Counted from the stretch's first letter, positions 1 to 9,366 are shown. The stretch: DNA of 64,000 bases from Salibacter halophilus (GCF_008806325.1 NZ_WACR01000006.1:186001-250000); one strand, 5' to 3'. Program-made: numbers and translations. The notes: generated by a model not told the origin, from the sequence alone.

Positions 1-1125
1 TGCACTTAGGCAGTTCTCTTTGAACTTTTCGAAGTTTAAATCAGACTTTGATTCCTTTCCCGGCTCAGTTTTTTCCAGAATTGAATAGGCTTTCATTAAT
101 CTGCTAAACCCTTTCTCTGCCGCCTGTAATGCTTCGTTAGAAAAGTCGAGCGTACTGCGGTAATGCGCCTGAAGCATAAAAAAGCGGACAGTCATTGGAT
201 GATATGGCTGCTCGAGTAATTTGTGATCTCCGTCAAAAAGCTCTTTTAACGTGATGAAATTGCCGAGCGATTTACCCATTTTCTTGCCCTCAATGGTGAG
301 CATGTTGTTGTGCAACCAGTAATTGCAGGGCTCTTCACCGTAAGATCCGTTGTTTTGTGCGATTTCAGCTTCGTGGTGAGGGAATTGTAGATCCATTCCG
401 CCACAGTGAATGTCGAAGTGATTTCCCAAATATTTTGTGCTCATTGCTGTACACTCGAGGTGCCAGCCCGGAAAGCCCTTTCCCCATGGAGAATCCCATT
501 GCATGATATGCTCCGGCTTGGCTTTTTTCCATATTGCGAAATCTACGCTACTGTGCTTCTCGGCCTGACCTTCGAGTTCGCGAGATCCTTCGAGCATGTC
601 TTCCAGTTTTTTACCGGATAGCTCTCCGTACTTGAAGTCTTTGGCGTATTTCTGTACATCGAAATATACTGAGCCATTTGATTCGTAAGCGTAACCGTTA
701 TCGAGTATTTTCTTGACTATATTAATCTGCTCGATTATGTGTCCGCTCGCTGATGGCTCAATAGATGGTGGGAGCGAATTGAGTTCGCGCATGCGGTCGT
801 GATATTCGATCGTGTAGCGTTGAACGATTTCCATGGGCTCCAGTTTTTCAACGCGAGCCTTTTTTGCCACTTTGTCTTCGCCTTCATCAGCATCGCTTTC
901 GAGGTGTCCAACATCTGTAATGTTGCGAACATAGCGAACTTTGTACCCGAGGTATTGTAAATAGCGAAAAACGATATCAAATGAAACGTTACTGCGAGCA
1001 TGACCAAGGTGCGGATCTCCATAAACCGTGGGACCGCAAACATACATTCCGATGTGTTCAGGGTTTATCGGTTTAAAAGTTTCCTTTTCCCGGCTGCGCG
1101 AGTTGAACATTTGAAGTTGTGACAT
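1..1125 (-). CDS. cysS: Cysteinyl-tRNA synthetase (C-terminus beyond window edge)
   Basis: Reading the minus strand from ATG at 1125 gives an uninterrupted frame to base 1 of about 375 residues. It charges tRNA-Cys with cysteine in the cytoplasm. Visible class I motifs are the HIGH-type PHLGHAR near residue 38 and KMGKSLGN near residue 270. The zinc site is visible as YVCGP near the N-terminus, HLEC, and [13 protein letters not shown]. Bacterial CysRS is usually 460-490 residues, so roughly 100 C-terminal residues lie outside. The start is supported by a -7 box at 1145-1152. It lies downstream of oxyR on the same strand but with its own promoter. Confidence 0.97.
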   Translation of the reverse strand, partial: MSQLQMFNSRSREKETFKPINPEHIGMYVCGPTVYGDPHLGHARSNVSFDIVFRYLQYLGYKVRYVRNITDVGHLESDADEGEDKVAKKARVEKLEPMEIVQRYTIEYHDRMRELNSLPPSIEPSASGHIIEQINIVKKILDNGYAYESNGSVYFDVQKYAKDFKYGELSGKKLEDMLEGSRELEGQAEKHSSVDFAIWKKAKPEHIMQWDSPWGKGFPGWHLECTAMSTKYLGNHFDIHCGGMDLQFPHHEAEIAQNNGSYGEEPCNYWLHNNMLTIEGKKMGKSLGNFITLKELFDGDHKLLEQPYHPMTVRFFMLQAHYRSTLDFSNEALQAAEKGFSRLMKAYSILEKTEPGKESKSDLNFEKFKENCLSA

Positions 1126-1144
1126 AAATCGAAAAATTTTGGCT

Positions 1145-1152
1145 CAAAGATA
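1145..1152 (-). promoter_or_regulatory. Bacteroidota -7 element of cysS
   Basis: TATCTTTG on the minus strand matches TAnnTTTG exactly and ends about 20 bases before the cysS ATG at 1125. No clear -33 TTTG was seen. Confidence 0.55.
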
Positions 1153-1161
1153 AACCGCATT

Positions 1162-2109
1162 TTACACTTTAATGTTCGTGTCAATGATGAATCCTTCAGG
1201 TTTTTGCGTCATATTGCGCGGTAACTTTTCCAGAATCGTGTTTTTGAGCGAGTCAATCAGTCGTTTTTTGAGAAATTGACGACTCACAACCAGACTGATT
1301 TCTCTGTAAGGATTGACATCGGGAATTTTCTTGAGCATATCCATTTTTCGTTTTGGAATATTGTCTGCTGCCAATTCCGGAATGAGCGTCATGCCGTTTT
1401 TGATTTCGACAATTCGTTTTAGAGACTCTATCGAATGACTCTCGTAGCGAAAATGGTTTTTGAACTCCTGTTCTTCGCGGTCGCTGCAAATATTAATGAC
1501 CTGATTCCTGAAACAGTTTCCTTCTTTCAAAAGCCATAATTCATCAACACGCAAGTCGTTTCTCGATAGTTCATCCTTGTAATAAGCGGGATGACTTGGC
1601 GATACATAAGCGTAGAATTTTTCGTAATAAAGTGGAATGAAAATAACGCCTTTCGTATCTACCGGAGTTGCAATAATTCCGGCATCCAAATCACCATTTT
1701 TGATTTTTGATATTGTCTCTTCAGTAATTTCTTCGCGAACATTGATGTTGACTTTTGGATGCTTGCTATTGAAATCGTTAATGAAATGCGGAATTAGATA
1801 AGGTGAAATTGTGGGGATTATGCCCAGTGTCAAGTTTCCTTTTATATCAGTGTTGAATTCTGAAACGATATCGGGAATTTTTCTCGATTGCTGAACCACT
1901 TCTTTGGCCTGTTCAATAATTTGAGCGCCTACTTCAGTTGGGATAATGGGCTTTCGAGTTCTGTCAAACAACACTACATCGAGCTCTTTTTCCAGGTTTT
2001 TGACTTGCGTGGTCAGAGCCGGCTGTGTCACAAAGCTCCTGTTTGCAGCTTCAACGAAACTACCTGATTCAGCTATGGCGATTACATATTCTAGTTGTAC
2101 TAATGTCAT
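1162..2109 (-). CDS. oxyR: Peroxide-sensing LysR-family regulator OxyR
   Basis: A 315-residue LysR-type regulator with an N-terminal winged helix-turn-helix (residues 1-60, QLEYVIAIAESGSFVEAA) and a periplasmic-binding-like effector domain. The effector domain carries GNCFRNQVINIC, placing cysteines at residues 199 and 208. These are the same positions and spacing as the redox pair of Escherichia coli OxyR, so peroxide sensing through a 199-208 disulfide is a strong inference. It is transcribed divergently from dps, a classic OxyR target, across a 94-bp shared intergenic region. The ATG at 2109 gives the standard N-terminus. It contains one GGTCAGADCC site at 2011. Confidence 0.95.
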   Translation of the reverse strand: MTLVQLEYVIAIAESGSFVEAANRSFVTQPALTTQVKNLEKELDVVLFDRTRKPIIPTEVGAQIIEQAKEVVQQSRKIPDIVSEFNTDIKGNLTLGIIPTISPYLIPHFINDFNSKHPKVNINVREEITEETISKIKNGDLDAGIIATPVDTKGVIFIPLYYEKFYAYVSPSHPAYYKDELSRNDLRVDELWLLKEGNCFRNQVINICSDREEQEFKNHFRYESHSIESLKRIVEIKNGMTLIPELAADNIPKRKMDMLKKIPDVNPYREISLVVSRQFLKKRLIDSLKNTILEKLPRNMTQKPEGFIIDTNIKV

Positions 2110-2173
2110 AATGCATAAGATAAAATAATGGTGCGATAAAACTATTCAATTTCTTTTATACTTCAAGGATGGT

Positions 2174-2181
2174 TACCTTTG
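2174..2181 (+). promoter_or_regulatory. -7 element of dps in the oxyR-dps intergenic region
   Basis: TACCTTTG matches TAnnTTTG and predicts a start of transcription near 2188, 16 bases before the dps ATG. The 94-bp region between the divergent oxyR and dps starts is the expected place for an OxyR operator, but I could not define one. Confidence 0.55.
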
Positions 2182-2203
2182 AAGTGAAATAAAAAAAGAA
2201 ATT

Positions 2204-2671
2204 ATGAAGCAGTATATTAACTTAAATGGCGACCATTCTAAAACAATTGAAAAACTGAATGAGTTGCTTTCAACTTACCAGGTGTATTATCAAAACATAA
2301 GAGGATTTCACTGGAACATTAAAGGACAAAACTTCTTTGAGTTGCACGTGAAATTTGAAGAGTATTACACAACAGCAGCCGCAAATATTGATGAAGTTGC
2401 TGAGCGTATTTTAACAGTTGGCGGAGTGCCTCTTCACTCATTTAGCGATTACATAAATACATCAAGTATTGAGCCTATCAAAGATTTAAACGATGGTCAA
2501 AAAATGATGGAAATCGTTTGGAACATGCACAACGAGCTACTAGGGTTGATGCGCTCAACTGTTGAGGTTGCCGATGAGCAGGACGATGAAGGAACTCAGG
2601 ACTTACTCGCCCCAATGATTTCAGATCTCGAAAAAACGAACTGGATGGTTGGAGCCTGGTTGAAAAAATAA
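2204..2671 (+). CDS. dps: Dps ferritin-like DNA-protecting protein
   Basis: A 155-residue Dps-family miniferritin that oxidises Fe(II) with peroxide and shields DNA. The inter-subunit ferroxidase ligands are visible as His36, His48, Asp63 and Glu67 (GFHWNIKG, FELHVKFEE, NIDEVAERI). Their 12-, 15- and 4-residue spacings equal those of E. coli Dps H51, H63, D78 and E82. There is no long basic N-terminal tail, so DNA binding may be weak. It is divergent from oxyR, which fits peroxide induction. It ends in a terminator built from two inverted copies of the GGTCAGADCC motif. Confidence 0.95.
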   Translation: MKQYINLNGDHSKTIEKLNELLSTYQVYYQNIRGFHWNIKGQNFFELHVKFEEYYTTAAANIDEVAERILTVGGVPLHSFSDYINTSSIEPIKDLNDGQKMMEIVWNMHNELLGLMRSTVEVADEQDDEGTQDLLAPMISDLEKTNWMVGAWLKK

Positions 2672-2674
2672 TTT

Positions 2675-2720
2675 TTTCGGTCAGAGCCGGAATTGAAAGG
2701 TTTTCGGTTCTGACCGAAAC
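2675..2720. terminator. Bidirectional terminator made of an inverted pair of GGTCAGADCC
   Basis: GGTCAGAGCC at 2679-2688 and GGTTCTGACC at 2706-2715 form a stem, extended by TTTTC and GAAAA, with one mismatch and a loop of about 17 bases. T-rich tracts lie on the outside. It sits between the convergent dps and M1 peptidase genes. Confidence 0.7.
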
Positions 2721-4559
2721 TTATTGAATGACGAGTCGCGTTTTATCGATGCCGTAATTCGATGTGGTTTTCACGATGTAAACGCCTGCCTGCCATGCTG
2801 TGGTGTTGATTGAGAAGTTGCGGAAATTGCTCAATTCGCCACTTTCAAATATTAATTTCCCCGTTAAATCGTAAACTTCTACTTCCTGAAGTCCGCCACG
2901 GGGATTTCCGATTTTTATATTCAAACTTTCATCAGCCGGATTGGGAAAAACAAATGTTTTAGAAACATCCTGTTTTTGAACGATTTCGTGATCGGCTAAA
3001 AGCACGATTTCAGGATCAAATTCAATTTTTTGAACAGCAAACGGAATGTCTATTTCAAATGACGACAGTCGGGATTCGGGCGTAATTTTTATGATGGAAT
3101 CAGATTGTGAACCAATCAACTTTAATTCAACCTGAGCTTCAAAAAACTCAACAGATTCATGCGAAGTGAATTGTTCTAAATCTAAACTCAGCACACTTCC
3201 ATTTTGCTCCCATTCAATAACGTAAAACGGATAGCCTTCTCCATAAACCCAGTCATTGAAAAATTCAGTTAGATCGCATGAGCAGGAGTTTTCAAAATGG
3301 CGTTTTAAATCAGATGTATTCGCATAAGAAAAAGCAAGTGCAGTATCATTGAGGTAGTTGTTGAGCGCATCGAAATAAGTTTTGTGACCAATTTTGTTGC
3401 GGAGCATATGCAAGACAAAAGAGCCTTTGTGGTAACTCAGGCGAGTGTCAAAAATGCGTGATGGATTGAGAGAGTCCTGAACAATGAGGCTGCCATCGGG
3501 CTTTCTTAAAATACTTTTTCGGGTTACATCTTTCCATTGCAACCACAGCTCGCCATCGTAAAAGCGTTCAAATAGGAGTCCCTGAAAAAAAGTAGCGATT
3601 CCTTCATTCAGCCAAATGTGCTTCCACGATGAACATGTTATGTAGTTGCCAAACCACTGGTGAGCTAACTCATGCACATAAAGAGGAAAGTCGAAGTTTC
3701 CCATAAACGAGTTTGTTGAGTGCTCCATTCCGCCACCTCGCAACATTTGGGTGTGGCCGTATTTTTCATTGAGGTAAGGATAGGGAACATTGAGTAGCGT
3801 ATCAAACCAGTTGAACGATCTTAACCCGAAAGTAGCATCTTCCCTAAATTTTGAAAACTCATTTTCCAGTATATAGTTTTCAATTTTCAGCTTTCCATAC
3901 GGAACATTGATTTGCTGTTCCTGTATTTGATACGGTCCAACAGCAAAAGCGATCAAATATGCTGGTATGGGGTATTTGTGTTTAAACGAGAAAACAGTTG
4001 TTGAATCGAGCTCTTTTTGGTTGATGAGCAGTCCGTTAGAAGAAGCTGTAAGTTCATTGGGAACTTCAATTTTAAATGAAACACTATCGGCCTTATCATC
4101 GAGTGGTTCGTGAGTGGGCCACCAGTTTTTAGCTACAAGTGGCTGGCTTAGTGTCCAGTAAAGAGGTTTATTGTTGTGCTCTGCAATGACGAAAGGATCC
4201 TGAAAGTTGGTAGTGGCTTTTGCGGTGTAGTAGATTGTGATTGAATCGGTATTGGTCAGATCCGGAGTTTCGCTGAGTTGTATAGCTAATGTGTCGTTGA
4301 GATGGCTGAAAGATTGGCTCTGACCGTGAAAAATTGCTGAGTCAATATTCAGCGTTTTGTTCGATGCCTGAAGAACGAAAGAATTAATGGAGCTATCAAC
4401 TTTAAAGTGGTGAGTAACATTTCCCTTTAGAAGGCTATCCTGCACGCTGAGATCAAAACGCCAATACGTGTAATCGATTGTGGAAGAGGTTTGACTCAAA
4501 ACTGAGGAGCAAACAACCACCAGAAAAAGTGAAGCAAGTGCTTTTTTAATACCTTCCAT
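2721..4559 (-). CDS. Secreted M1-family zinc aminopeptidase with T9SS sorting domain
   Basis: A 612-residue exported metallopeptidase. An N-terminal signal peptide (LFLVVVCSSVLSQ) is followed by an M1 N-terminal beta domain and the substrate motif GGMEH at 276-280. The catalytic zinc site is HELAH at 296-300 with the third ligand Glu at 319, that is HEXXH-X18-E. The last 75 residues (VFPNPADESLNIKI ... VYDLTGKLIF ... LVIQ) are a Por-type C-terminal sorting domain, so the protein probably leaves the cell through the type IX system. It likely removes N-terminal residues from peptides outside the cell. Two motif sites (4254, 4316) lie within it. It is convergent with dps and appears monocistronic. 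Confidence 0.93.
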   Translation of the reverse strand: MEGIKKALASLFLVVVCSSVLSQTSSTIDYTYWRFDLSVQDSLLKGNVTHHFKVDSSINSFVLQASNKTLNIDSAIFHGQSQSFSHLNDTLAIQLSETPDLTNTDSITIYYTAKATTNFQDPFVIAEHNNKPLYWTLSQPLVAKNWWPTHEPLDDKADSVSFKIEVPNELTASSNGLLINQKELDSTTVFSFKHKYPIPAYLIAFAVGPYQIQEQQINVPYGKLKIENYILENEFSKFREDATFGLRSFNWFDTLLNVPYPYLNEKYGHTQMLRGGGMEHSTNSFMGNFDFPLYVHELAHQWFGNYITCSSWKHIWLNEGIATFFQGLLFERFYDGELWLQWKDVTRKSILRKPDGSLIVQDSLNPSRIFDTRLSYHKGSFVLHMLRNKIGHKTYFDALNNYLNDTALAFSYANTSDLKRHFENSCSCDLTEFFNDWVYGEGYPFYVIEWEQNGSVLSLDLEQFTSHESVEFFEAQVELKLIGSQSDSIIKITPESRLSSFEIDIPFAVQKIEFDPEIVLLADHEIVQKQDVSKTFVFPNPADESLNIKIGNPRGGLQEVEVYDLTGKLIFESGELSNFRNFSINTTAWQAGVYIVKTTSNYGIDKTRLVIQ

Positions 4560-4622
4560 CGATAATAATTGATTGACGACTAAACGATTGTGTCGGTTTT
4601 TGCGTTATATAACTAAAACGCG

Positions 4623-4784
4623 ATGATGAATAAGGAAGGTAAAATTAATGAAATTATCGCGCAGTTTTTGAAGCGGCCCAAGATTAAGCCAAAAGATATA
4701 AAAGCTGCTATTGAGAAGCAGCTTAATATCAAAATTGACACTGCGGCTTTGAAAAACCGCATTAAGTCATTGAAGCTTCATTAA
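4623..4784 (+). CDS. Small basic helical protein, unknown
   Basis: A 53-codon ORF, ATG at 4623 (or 4626) to TAA at 4782-4784. The product starts MMNKEGKINEIIAQFLKRP and is rich in Lys and Ile with an amphipathic helical pattern. Its stop overlaps the stop of the convergent response regulator by four bases. It fills the gap between the M1 peptidase and the regulator, with no competing gene. I do not recognise a family. The regular heptad-like spacing and lack of low-complexity sequence argue for a real gene, but no promoter was firmly identified. Confidence 0.55.
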   Translation: MMNKEGKINEIIAQFLKRPKIKPKDIKAAIEKQLNIKIDTAALKNRIKSLKLH

Positions 4785-5524
4785 TTGCGTGGGATCAACT
4801 CATTAGGAGGAAATCCAAAATAGTTTTTGAACGAAAAGGAAAAGTAAGAAATGCTGTTGAAGCCTACAGAGTAGGCTACTTCAGAGATATTTCCACCTTT
4901 TTGTTCCAGTATTTGTTTTGCCTGTTCCAGTCTAAACTCGCGTAAAAGTTGGTTGAAGGTTTTATCAGTTATGTTCTTTACTCTGCGCTGAATCGTACTT
5001 TTACTCAATCCCATTTCAGAAACCACATCTTCAATAGCAAAATGTGAATTTTCAATGTTTTCGAGGAAAAAGTCTAAAAGGTTACGCATGAAAATGTCAT
5101 CAGTTGATTCAACTGTTGTTTGACGAGATTCGAGAAGAGCACGGGCTTTAATCTGTTTCCTTCTTTCTATCAGGTTGTTTACTCTTGCAAGCAACTCTTT
5201 ACTTTCAAATGGTTTAGTGATGTAGTCATCAGCTCCAATTTCAAGCCCTCTGATTTTGGAATCAGTCATGGTTTTTGCCGTCAGCAGGATGACAGGGATG
5301 TCTTGAAGAGCATAATCTTCACGCATTGTCTTTACTAAATCGTAACCATCCATTTCAGGCATCATAATATCTGAAATAATAAGGTCAGGATTTCTTTTCT
5401 TTGCCATGGCCAAACCTTGTTGACCGTTTTCGCTTGAAATGACATTGTAGCCTTTGAAGGAAAGAATCTCTTCCAGGTTTTCTCTTACTACAGAATCATC
5501 TTCAATGACTAAAATTGTTGACAT
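4781..5524 (-). CDS. Response regulator with receiver and AraC-type DNA-binding domain
   Basis: A 247-residue two-component regulator. The receiver (1-120) has acidic residues at 8-10, phospho-acceptor Asp52 (IISDIMMPEMDG), Thr82 and Lys104 (YITKPFES). The C-terminal half (about 145-247) is an AraC/XylS double helix-turn-helix, ending SYFSFSFKNYFGFPPNELI. It is divergent from the sensor kinase at 5576 with a 51-bp gap, and the two very likely form a cognate pair. A -7 box TATCTTTG at 5563-5570 serves this gene. Confidence 0.93.
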   Translation of the reverse strand: MSTILVIEDDSVVRENLEEILSFKGYNVISSENGQQGLAMAKKRNPDLIISDIMMPEMDGYDLVKTMREDYALQDIPVILLTAKTMTDSKIRGLEIGADDYITKPFESKELLARVNNLIERRKQIKARALLESRQTTVESTDDIFMRNLLDFFLENIENSHFAIEDVVSEMGLSKSTIQRRVKNITDKTFNQLLREFRLEQAKQILEQKGGNISEVAYSVGFNSISYFSFSFKNYFGFPPNELIPRN

Positions 5525-5562
5525 AAGTAAAATTTTGTATTTTACAGAGTTTCAGGTTGTGA

Positions 5563-5570
5563 CAAAGATA
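5563..5570 (-). promoter_or_regulatory. -7 element of the AraC-type response regulator
   Basis: TATCTTTG on the minus strand matches TAnnTTTG, about 40 bases before the ATG at 5524, and lies immediately before the divergent kinase start. Confidence 0.5.
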
Positions 5571-5575
5571 GTATT

Positions 5576-8026
5576 ATGGCGGAAAAGACAGTTTCGCAAG
5601 TTTACGAAGAAGCATTAGGAGATGGGGGGTTCTTGCAATCTAATGTATTGCAAAAACTTTTACGATTCTCATCTAATGGTGTCAACTGGAAAACATTTGT
5701 TCAAAATGCTCTTCAGGCATCTGCAGATGTTCTCGAAGCAGACGTTTCTGGAGTATATACGTACACTTTTTATCGTTTTGGGGAAGTCAAAATAAAACCA
5801 CTTTTAAACTATTTTAGACTTGAAGATCCGCCAACTCTTAAATGGAACGCAGAGCTGGCTCAGGATGCAAGTGTTGCAAACGAGGTAATTCAACAGTTTC
5901 AACGAAATAATCCTATTCACGGTCCTGTCAAAAACCTGAGAAGCGAAGAGTTAAAAAAACTGCTGAGCTCATTGGGTTACAAGTCAATCCTCTATGTTCC
6001 CATCTGGTCCAATGACAGGCTTTGGGGCTGTATGTGTTTTCACGACAAAACGATTGAACGAATTTGGCCTGGTAGAGATGTAGACTTTTTACAGTCTGTT
6101 GCCAGGCTTATTGGTCAAAGTGTAACATTAGATCAACTCAAAGATGAAGTAAAGCGCAAGGATAAGGTTCTCAACATGGCAATGGAAAAGAGCCTTGATG
6201 GGACCTGGGAGCTGGATTTATCGAATAACGTGCTCACCTTTTCTGACAGTTTTAAGAGGATGCTCAATTATGAGCCTGCTGAACTTCAGGAAAGTATTGG
6301 GGCCTTTGAGCGGTTGATCCATCCTGATGAACGAAAAGAAGTTCTCGAAAAATTAGATCCTTTTGAAGTTGCAGAGACCGGTTCAATTGAGCTGCAATAC
6401 CGTTTGCGAAATAAGTTTGGTAAATACATTTGGGTTCTGACCAAAGCCAGTGTCCTTTTTGATAAAGCGGGAAAACCACAAACTTTCAGAGCCTCAAATA
6501 TCGATATCACGTCTAAAATCCTTTATCTCGATAATCTCAAAAAGAAAGAACAGGAATACCGGAATTTGGTAAACACTGTTCATGAAGTGATCTTTAGAGT
6601 TGACGAAGACGGTGCGTTTACTTTTGTGAATCCGGCCTGGGAATTATTGACAGGATTTAGCGCAGAAAAAAGTCAGGGTCAAAAATTCATCAATTACGTT
6701 CATTCTGAGGATCGGTTTACGATTAAGGAATTGCTGTTTTCAAAGAGCGATAGAGATCGATCAGCTTATGAAAACATGGAAATTCGCTTCTTAACCACGA
6801 ATGGGAATTACCGCTGGATGGAGGTTTTTACAACCATCACGTACCACCCCAATGGGAAATACAAAGGTGCGTTTGGCACGATGACCGATATTCATAAGCG
6901 GAAGGAAGCAGAGTTGGCTCAAAAGGAAACGGAGGAACGCTTCCGGTTTATGTCTGAGTCGATGAGTGACCTCGTGAGTTTACACTCTATAAACGGGGCT
7001 GTTTATTATGTGTCGCCATCGATTAATGATATTTTGAATCTCGAGACTTATGATGTGATTGGTCACAATTCTTCTGAGTTTTTGAATGCGCGTGATTTGA
7101 TCAAAATCAAAAATGAAATCATTGAACCGCTCAAAAAAGGAGAAATTGAAAAAGGTGTAACTCAAATTGAGCTCAGACGCAAAGATGGTTCTGCAGTTTG
7201 GTGTGAAACGGTTATTCAGCCATTGGGGAATGGAGAAAAGATAGACTCAGTGATGGCTGTTACACGTGACATTACTGAGCGAAAAAAGGCCGAGGAAGAG
7301 ATGCAAAACGCGCTCATAAAAGAAAAAGAACTCAATGAATTCAAATCGCGTTTCATTTCAATGGCTTCTCATGAATTTCGCACACCGCTAACTTCCATAA
7401 AATCCAGTGTTGATATGATGGAAATGTACGCTGATGAACTGGATGTCAATCGCAATAAACCGTTTATCAAGCATTGCGATAAAATTGGTGTGCAAATCAG
7501 CCGACTCACAAACCTGATGAATGATGTGTTGATTTTAGGTCGCACCGAGGCGAATAAAATGCCGTTTACTCCTGAGCCTATAGATCTGGTTGCCTTTATC
7601 ATGCATTTTATTGAGCAAAACTACCTCAACCTTGAAGATGGAAGAACGGTAACGCTTTCAGTTGAAGGTTCAAGGCGTGATGTACGTCTTGATGAAAACC
7701 TGTTTAGTCATATTTTGGGAAATGCTATTTCCAATGCTTTCAAGTACTCAAAAGACAGACCAAACCCTGAAGTTAAAATCCATTACGATGATGACTTTTA
7801 CAGCATCACGATAAAAGATCACGGGATCGGAATACCCAAAAAAGAGCAGGCAAATTTATTTGAATCGTTTTTCAGAGCCGAAAACACAACCGGAATTGAA
7901 GGAACAGGCCTCGGCCTTGTTATCATGAAGCAATTTGTTGAAATGCATCAGGGAACTATCAAAATTGAAAGTGCTAAAGGAAAGGGAACCTCAGTAATCA
8001 TCACATTTCCTTATCAACCGAGTTAA
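5576..8026 (+). CDS. GAF/PAS sensor histidine kinase
   Basis: An 816-residue soluble kinase without clear membrane segments. The order is a GAF domain (about 25-190), three PAS/PAC modules (about 205-315, 325-440 and 450-570), a HisKA dimerisation domain with the H-box SHEFRTPLTSIK (about 600), and an HATPase domain with N-box NAISNAFKYSKD, G1 DHGIGIPKKE and G2 GTGLGLVIMKQF. It autophosphorylates on the H-box His and presumably passes phosphate to the divergent REC-AraC regulator. The signal is unknown; cytoplasmic GAF and PAS suggest a small ligand or redox cue. Its stop overlaps the stop of the next gene on the other strand. Confidence 0.93.
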   Translation: MAEKTVSQVYEEALGDGGFLQSNVLQKLLRFSSNGVNWKTFVQNALQASADVLEADVSGVYTYTFYRFGEVKIKPLLNYFRLEDPPTLKWNAELAQDASVANEVIQQFQRNNPIHGPVKNLRSEELKKLLSSLGYKSILYVPIWSNDRLWGCMCFHDKTIERIWPGRDVDFLQSVARLIGQSVTLDQLKDEVKRKDKVLNMAMEKSLDGTWELDLSNNVLTFSDSFKRMLNYEPAELQESIGAFERLIHPDERKEVLEKLDPFEVAETGSIELQYRLRNKFGKYIWVLTKASVLFDKAGKPQTFRASNIDITSKILYLDNLKKKEQEYRNLVNTVHEVIFRVDEDGAFTFVNPAWELLTGFSAEKSQGQKFINYVHSEDRFTIKELLFSKSDRDRSAYENMEIRFLTTNGNYRWMEVFTTITYHPNGKYKGAFGTMTDIHKRKEAELAQKETEERFRFMSESMSDLVSLHSINGAVYYVSPSINDILNLETYDVIGHNSSEFLNARDLIKIKNEIIEPLKKGEIEKGVTQIELRRKDGSAVWCETVIQPLGNGEKIDSVMAVTRDITERKKAEEEMQNALIKEKELNEFKSRFISMASHEFRTPLTSIKSSVDMMEMYADELDVNRNKPFIKHCDKIGVQISRLTNLMNDVLILGRTEANKMPFTPEPIDLVAFIMHFIEQNYLNLEDGRTVTLSVEGSRRDVRLDENLFSHILGNAISNAFKYSKDRPNPEVKIHYDDDFYSITIKDHGIGIPKKEQANLFESFFRAENTTGIEGTGLGLVIMKQFVEMHQGTIKIESAKGKGTSVIITFPYQPS

Positions 8027-9303
8027 GCTTTGGTCAAATCCGATAATCCCTGTAGCAACTTATCGAGATCTGACTGAACGGTATATACATTGGGTGTAAT
8101 TCTCACTCCATCAAATCCGCGGTATTCAATCGCCACGCAATGAATTCGGTACTTACTGAGCAAGTGTCTTTCGATATCCCTTCCGGTTTTTCCTTCTATA
8201 GATACATGTGCCAGCGCTCCTGATAATTCTGGCTCTGAAGGTGTGTTAATTGTAACGCCCGGCATCTCTTGTGCCTGAGAAGCCCAGTAATTTTTGAGGA
8301 AATAAAGTCTCTCGGCTTTTCGGTCAGATCCTATCATGTTGTGGAAGTCGATAGCTGAACCGATGGCTATTTCAGCCGGAATTGAGCGTGTTCCGAGATT
8401 CTCGAATTTTCTAATGTCGTTTCGTTTGGGGTCATGATCAGGAGTGAGCGGCCAGGTTTTCGTAATTCTTTTTTCATTCATGTACAACATACCAGTGCCA
8501 AACGGAGCGCAAAGCCATTTGTGCAAGGAAGTGCCAAAATAATCACAGTTGAAATCAGCAACTGAAAAGTTGAGGTGGGCAAAAGTGTGAGCGCCATCCA
8601 CGATGGTGATAATGCCTCTTTTATTCGCTTCTTCACACAACTCTTTAACCGGAACTACCTGTCCGATCCAGTTGATCAAATGCGTAATGTGCAACACCTT
8701 CGTTTTTGAACTTACTAGGTCGAGATATTGCTCAATTATTTTTTGTTTATTGCTCTCAGGAAGTTTTAAGTCAACCCATTTGAGTTTAATGCCATCTCGC
8801 ATTTCGCGTTGTTTCCAGGCGCTCATCATATTGGGGTAATCGAAGTGTGATAAAACGACTTCATCTCCTTTTTCCAAATCTAAACCAAAAATAACTGTGT
8901 CAAGGGCTTCTGTTGTGTTGCGGTTTATGGCAATTGTCTCAGGGCTTGTTCCTGCCAAATCAGCCAGTCCGGTTCTGACTGCCTCTCTGTCTTTATCCAA
9001 AACCCGCCACATGTAATAAGAAGGAGTTTCGTTACTAAATGAAGTGTATTTCTTAACTGCTTCCTGAACGACATCTGGTTGCGGGCTCACGCCACCGTTA
9101 TTTAAATTTATAAGGTTGGGCGATACGGTATAAGCTAGCTGAATCTGTTTCCAGAAAACATCCTCTTTTTCCGGGTTTGGAGACTTTTTTATTTGATCAA
9201 TTGCTGAACTCAAAGTTTCGGCTCTGCTGGCTATAGCACTTGCTGAGAGGAGTAATCCACCCGATGCGGTTAGGTTCTGAATGAATTTTCTACGAGATGT
9301 CAT
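8023..9303 (-). CDS. Exported PLP-dependent class V aminotransferase-like enzyme
   Basis: A 426-residue fold-type I PLP enzyme of the isopenicillin-N-epimerase/cysteine-desulfurase-like class V family. The Schiff-base Lys is in SLHKWLCAPFG, preceded by VDGAHTFAH, which holds the PLP-contacting Asp and His. The N-terminus MTSRRKFIQNLTASGG followed by a hydrophobic stretch looks like a twin-arginine-type signal (SRRKF), so it is probably exported with its cofactor. The substrate is unknown. It follows the DUF2911 gene on the same strand, with a hairpin between them. One motif site lies at 8322. Confidence 0.85.
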   Translation of the reverse strand: MTSRRKFIQNLTASGGLLLSASAIASRAETLSSAIDQIKKSPNPEKEDVFWKQIQLAYTVSPNLINLNNGGVSPQPDVVQEAVKKYTSFSNETPSYYMWRVLDKDREAVRTGLADLAGTSPETIAINRNTTEALDTVIFGLDLEKGDEVVLSHFDYPNMMSAWKQREMRDGIKLKWVDLKLPESNKQKIIEQYLDLVSSKTKVLHITHLINWIGQVVPVKELCEEANKRGIITIVDGAHTFAHLNFSVADFNCDYFGTSLHKWLCAPFGTGMLYMNEKRITKTWPLTPDHDPKRNDIRKFENLGTRSIPAEIAIGSAIDFHNMIGSDRKAERLYFLKNYWASQAQEMPGVTINTPSEPELSGALAHVSIEGKTGRDIERHLLSKYRIHCVAIEYRGFDGVRITPNVYTVQSDLDKLLQGLSDLTKA

Positions 9304-9313
9304 TCGCTAAAAA

Positions 9314-9343
9314 TAAAAAAAGCCGGATAAATACCCGGCTTTT
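9314..9343 (-). terminator. Intrinsic terminator behind the DUF2911 gene
   Basis: On the minus strand a GCCGG stem with complementary CCGGC and a 7-base loop is followed by TTTTTTTA. It lies between the DUF2911 gene and the aminotransferase start at 9303. Confidence 0.75.
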
Positions 9344-9366
9344 GAATCGTTACTTGAAAAGAGTGA

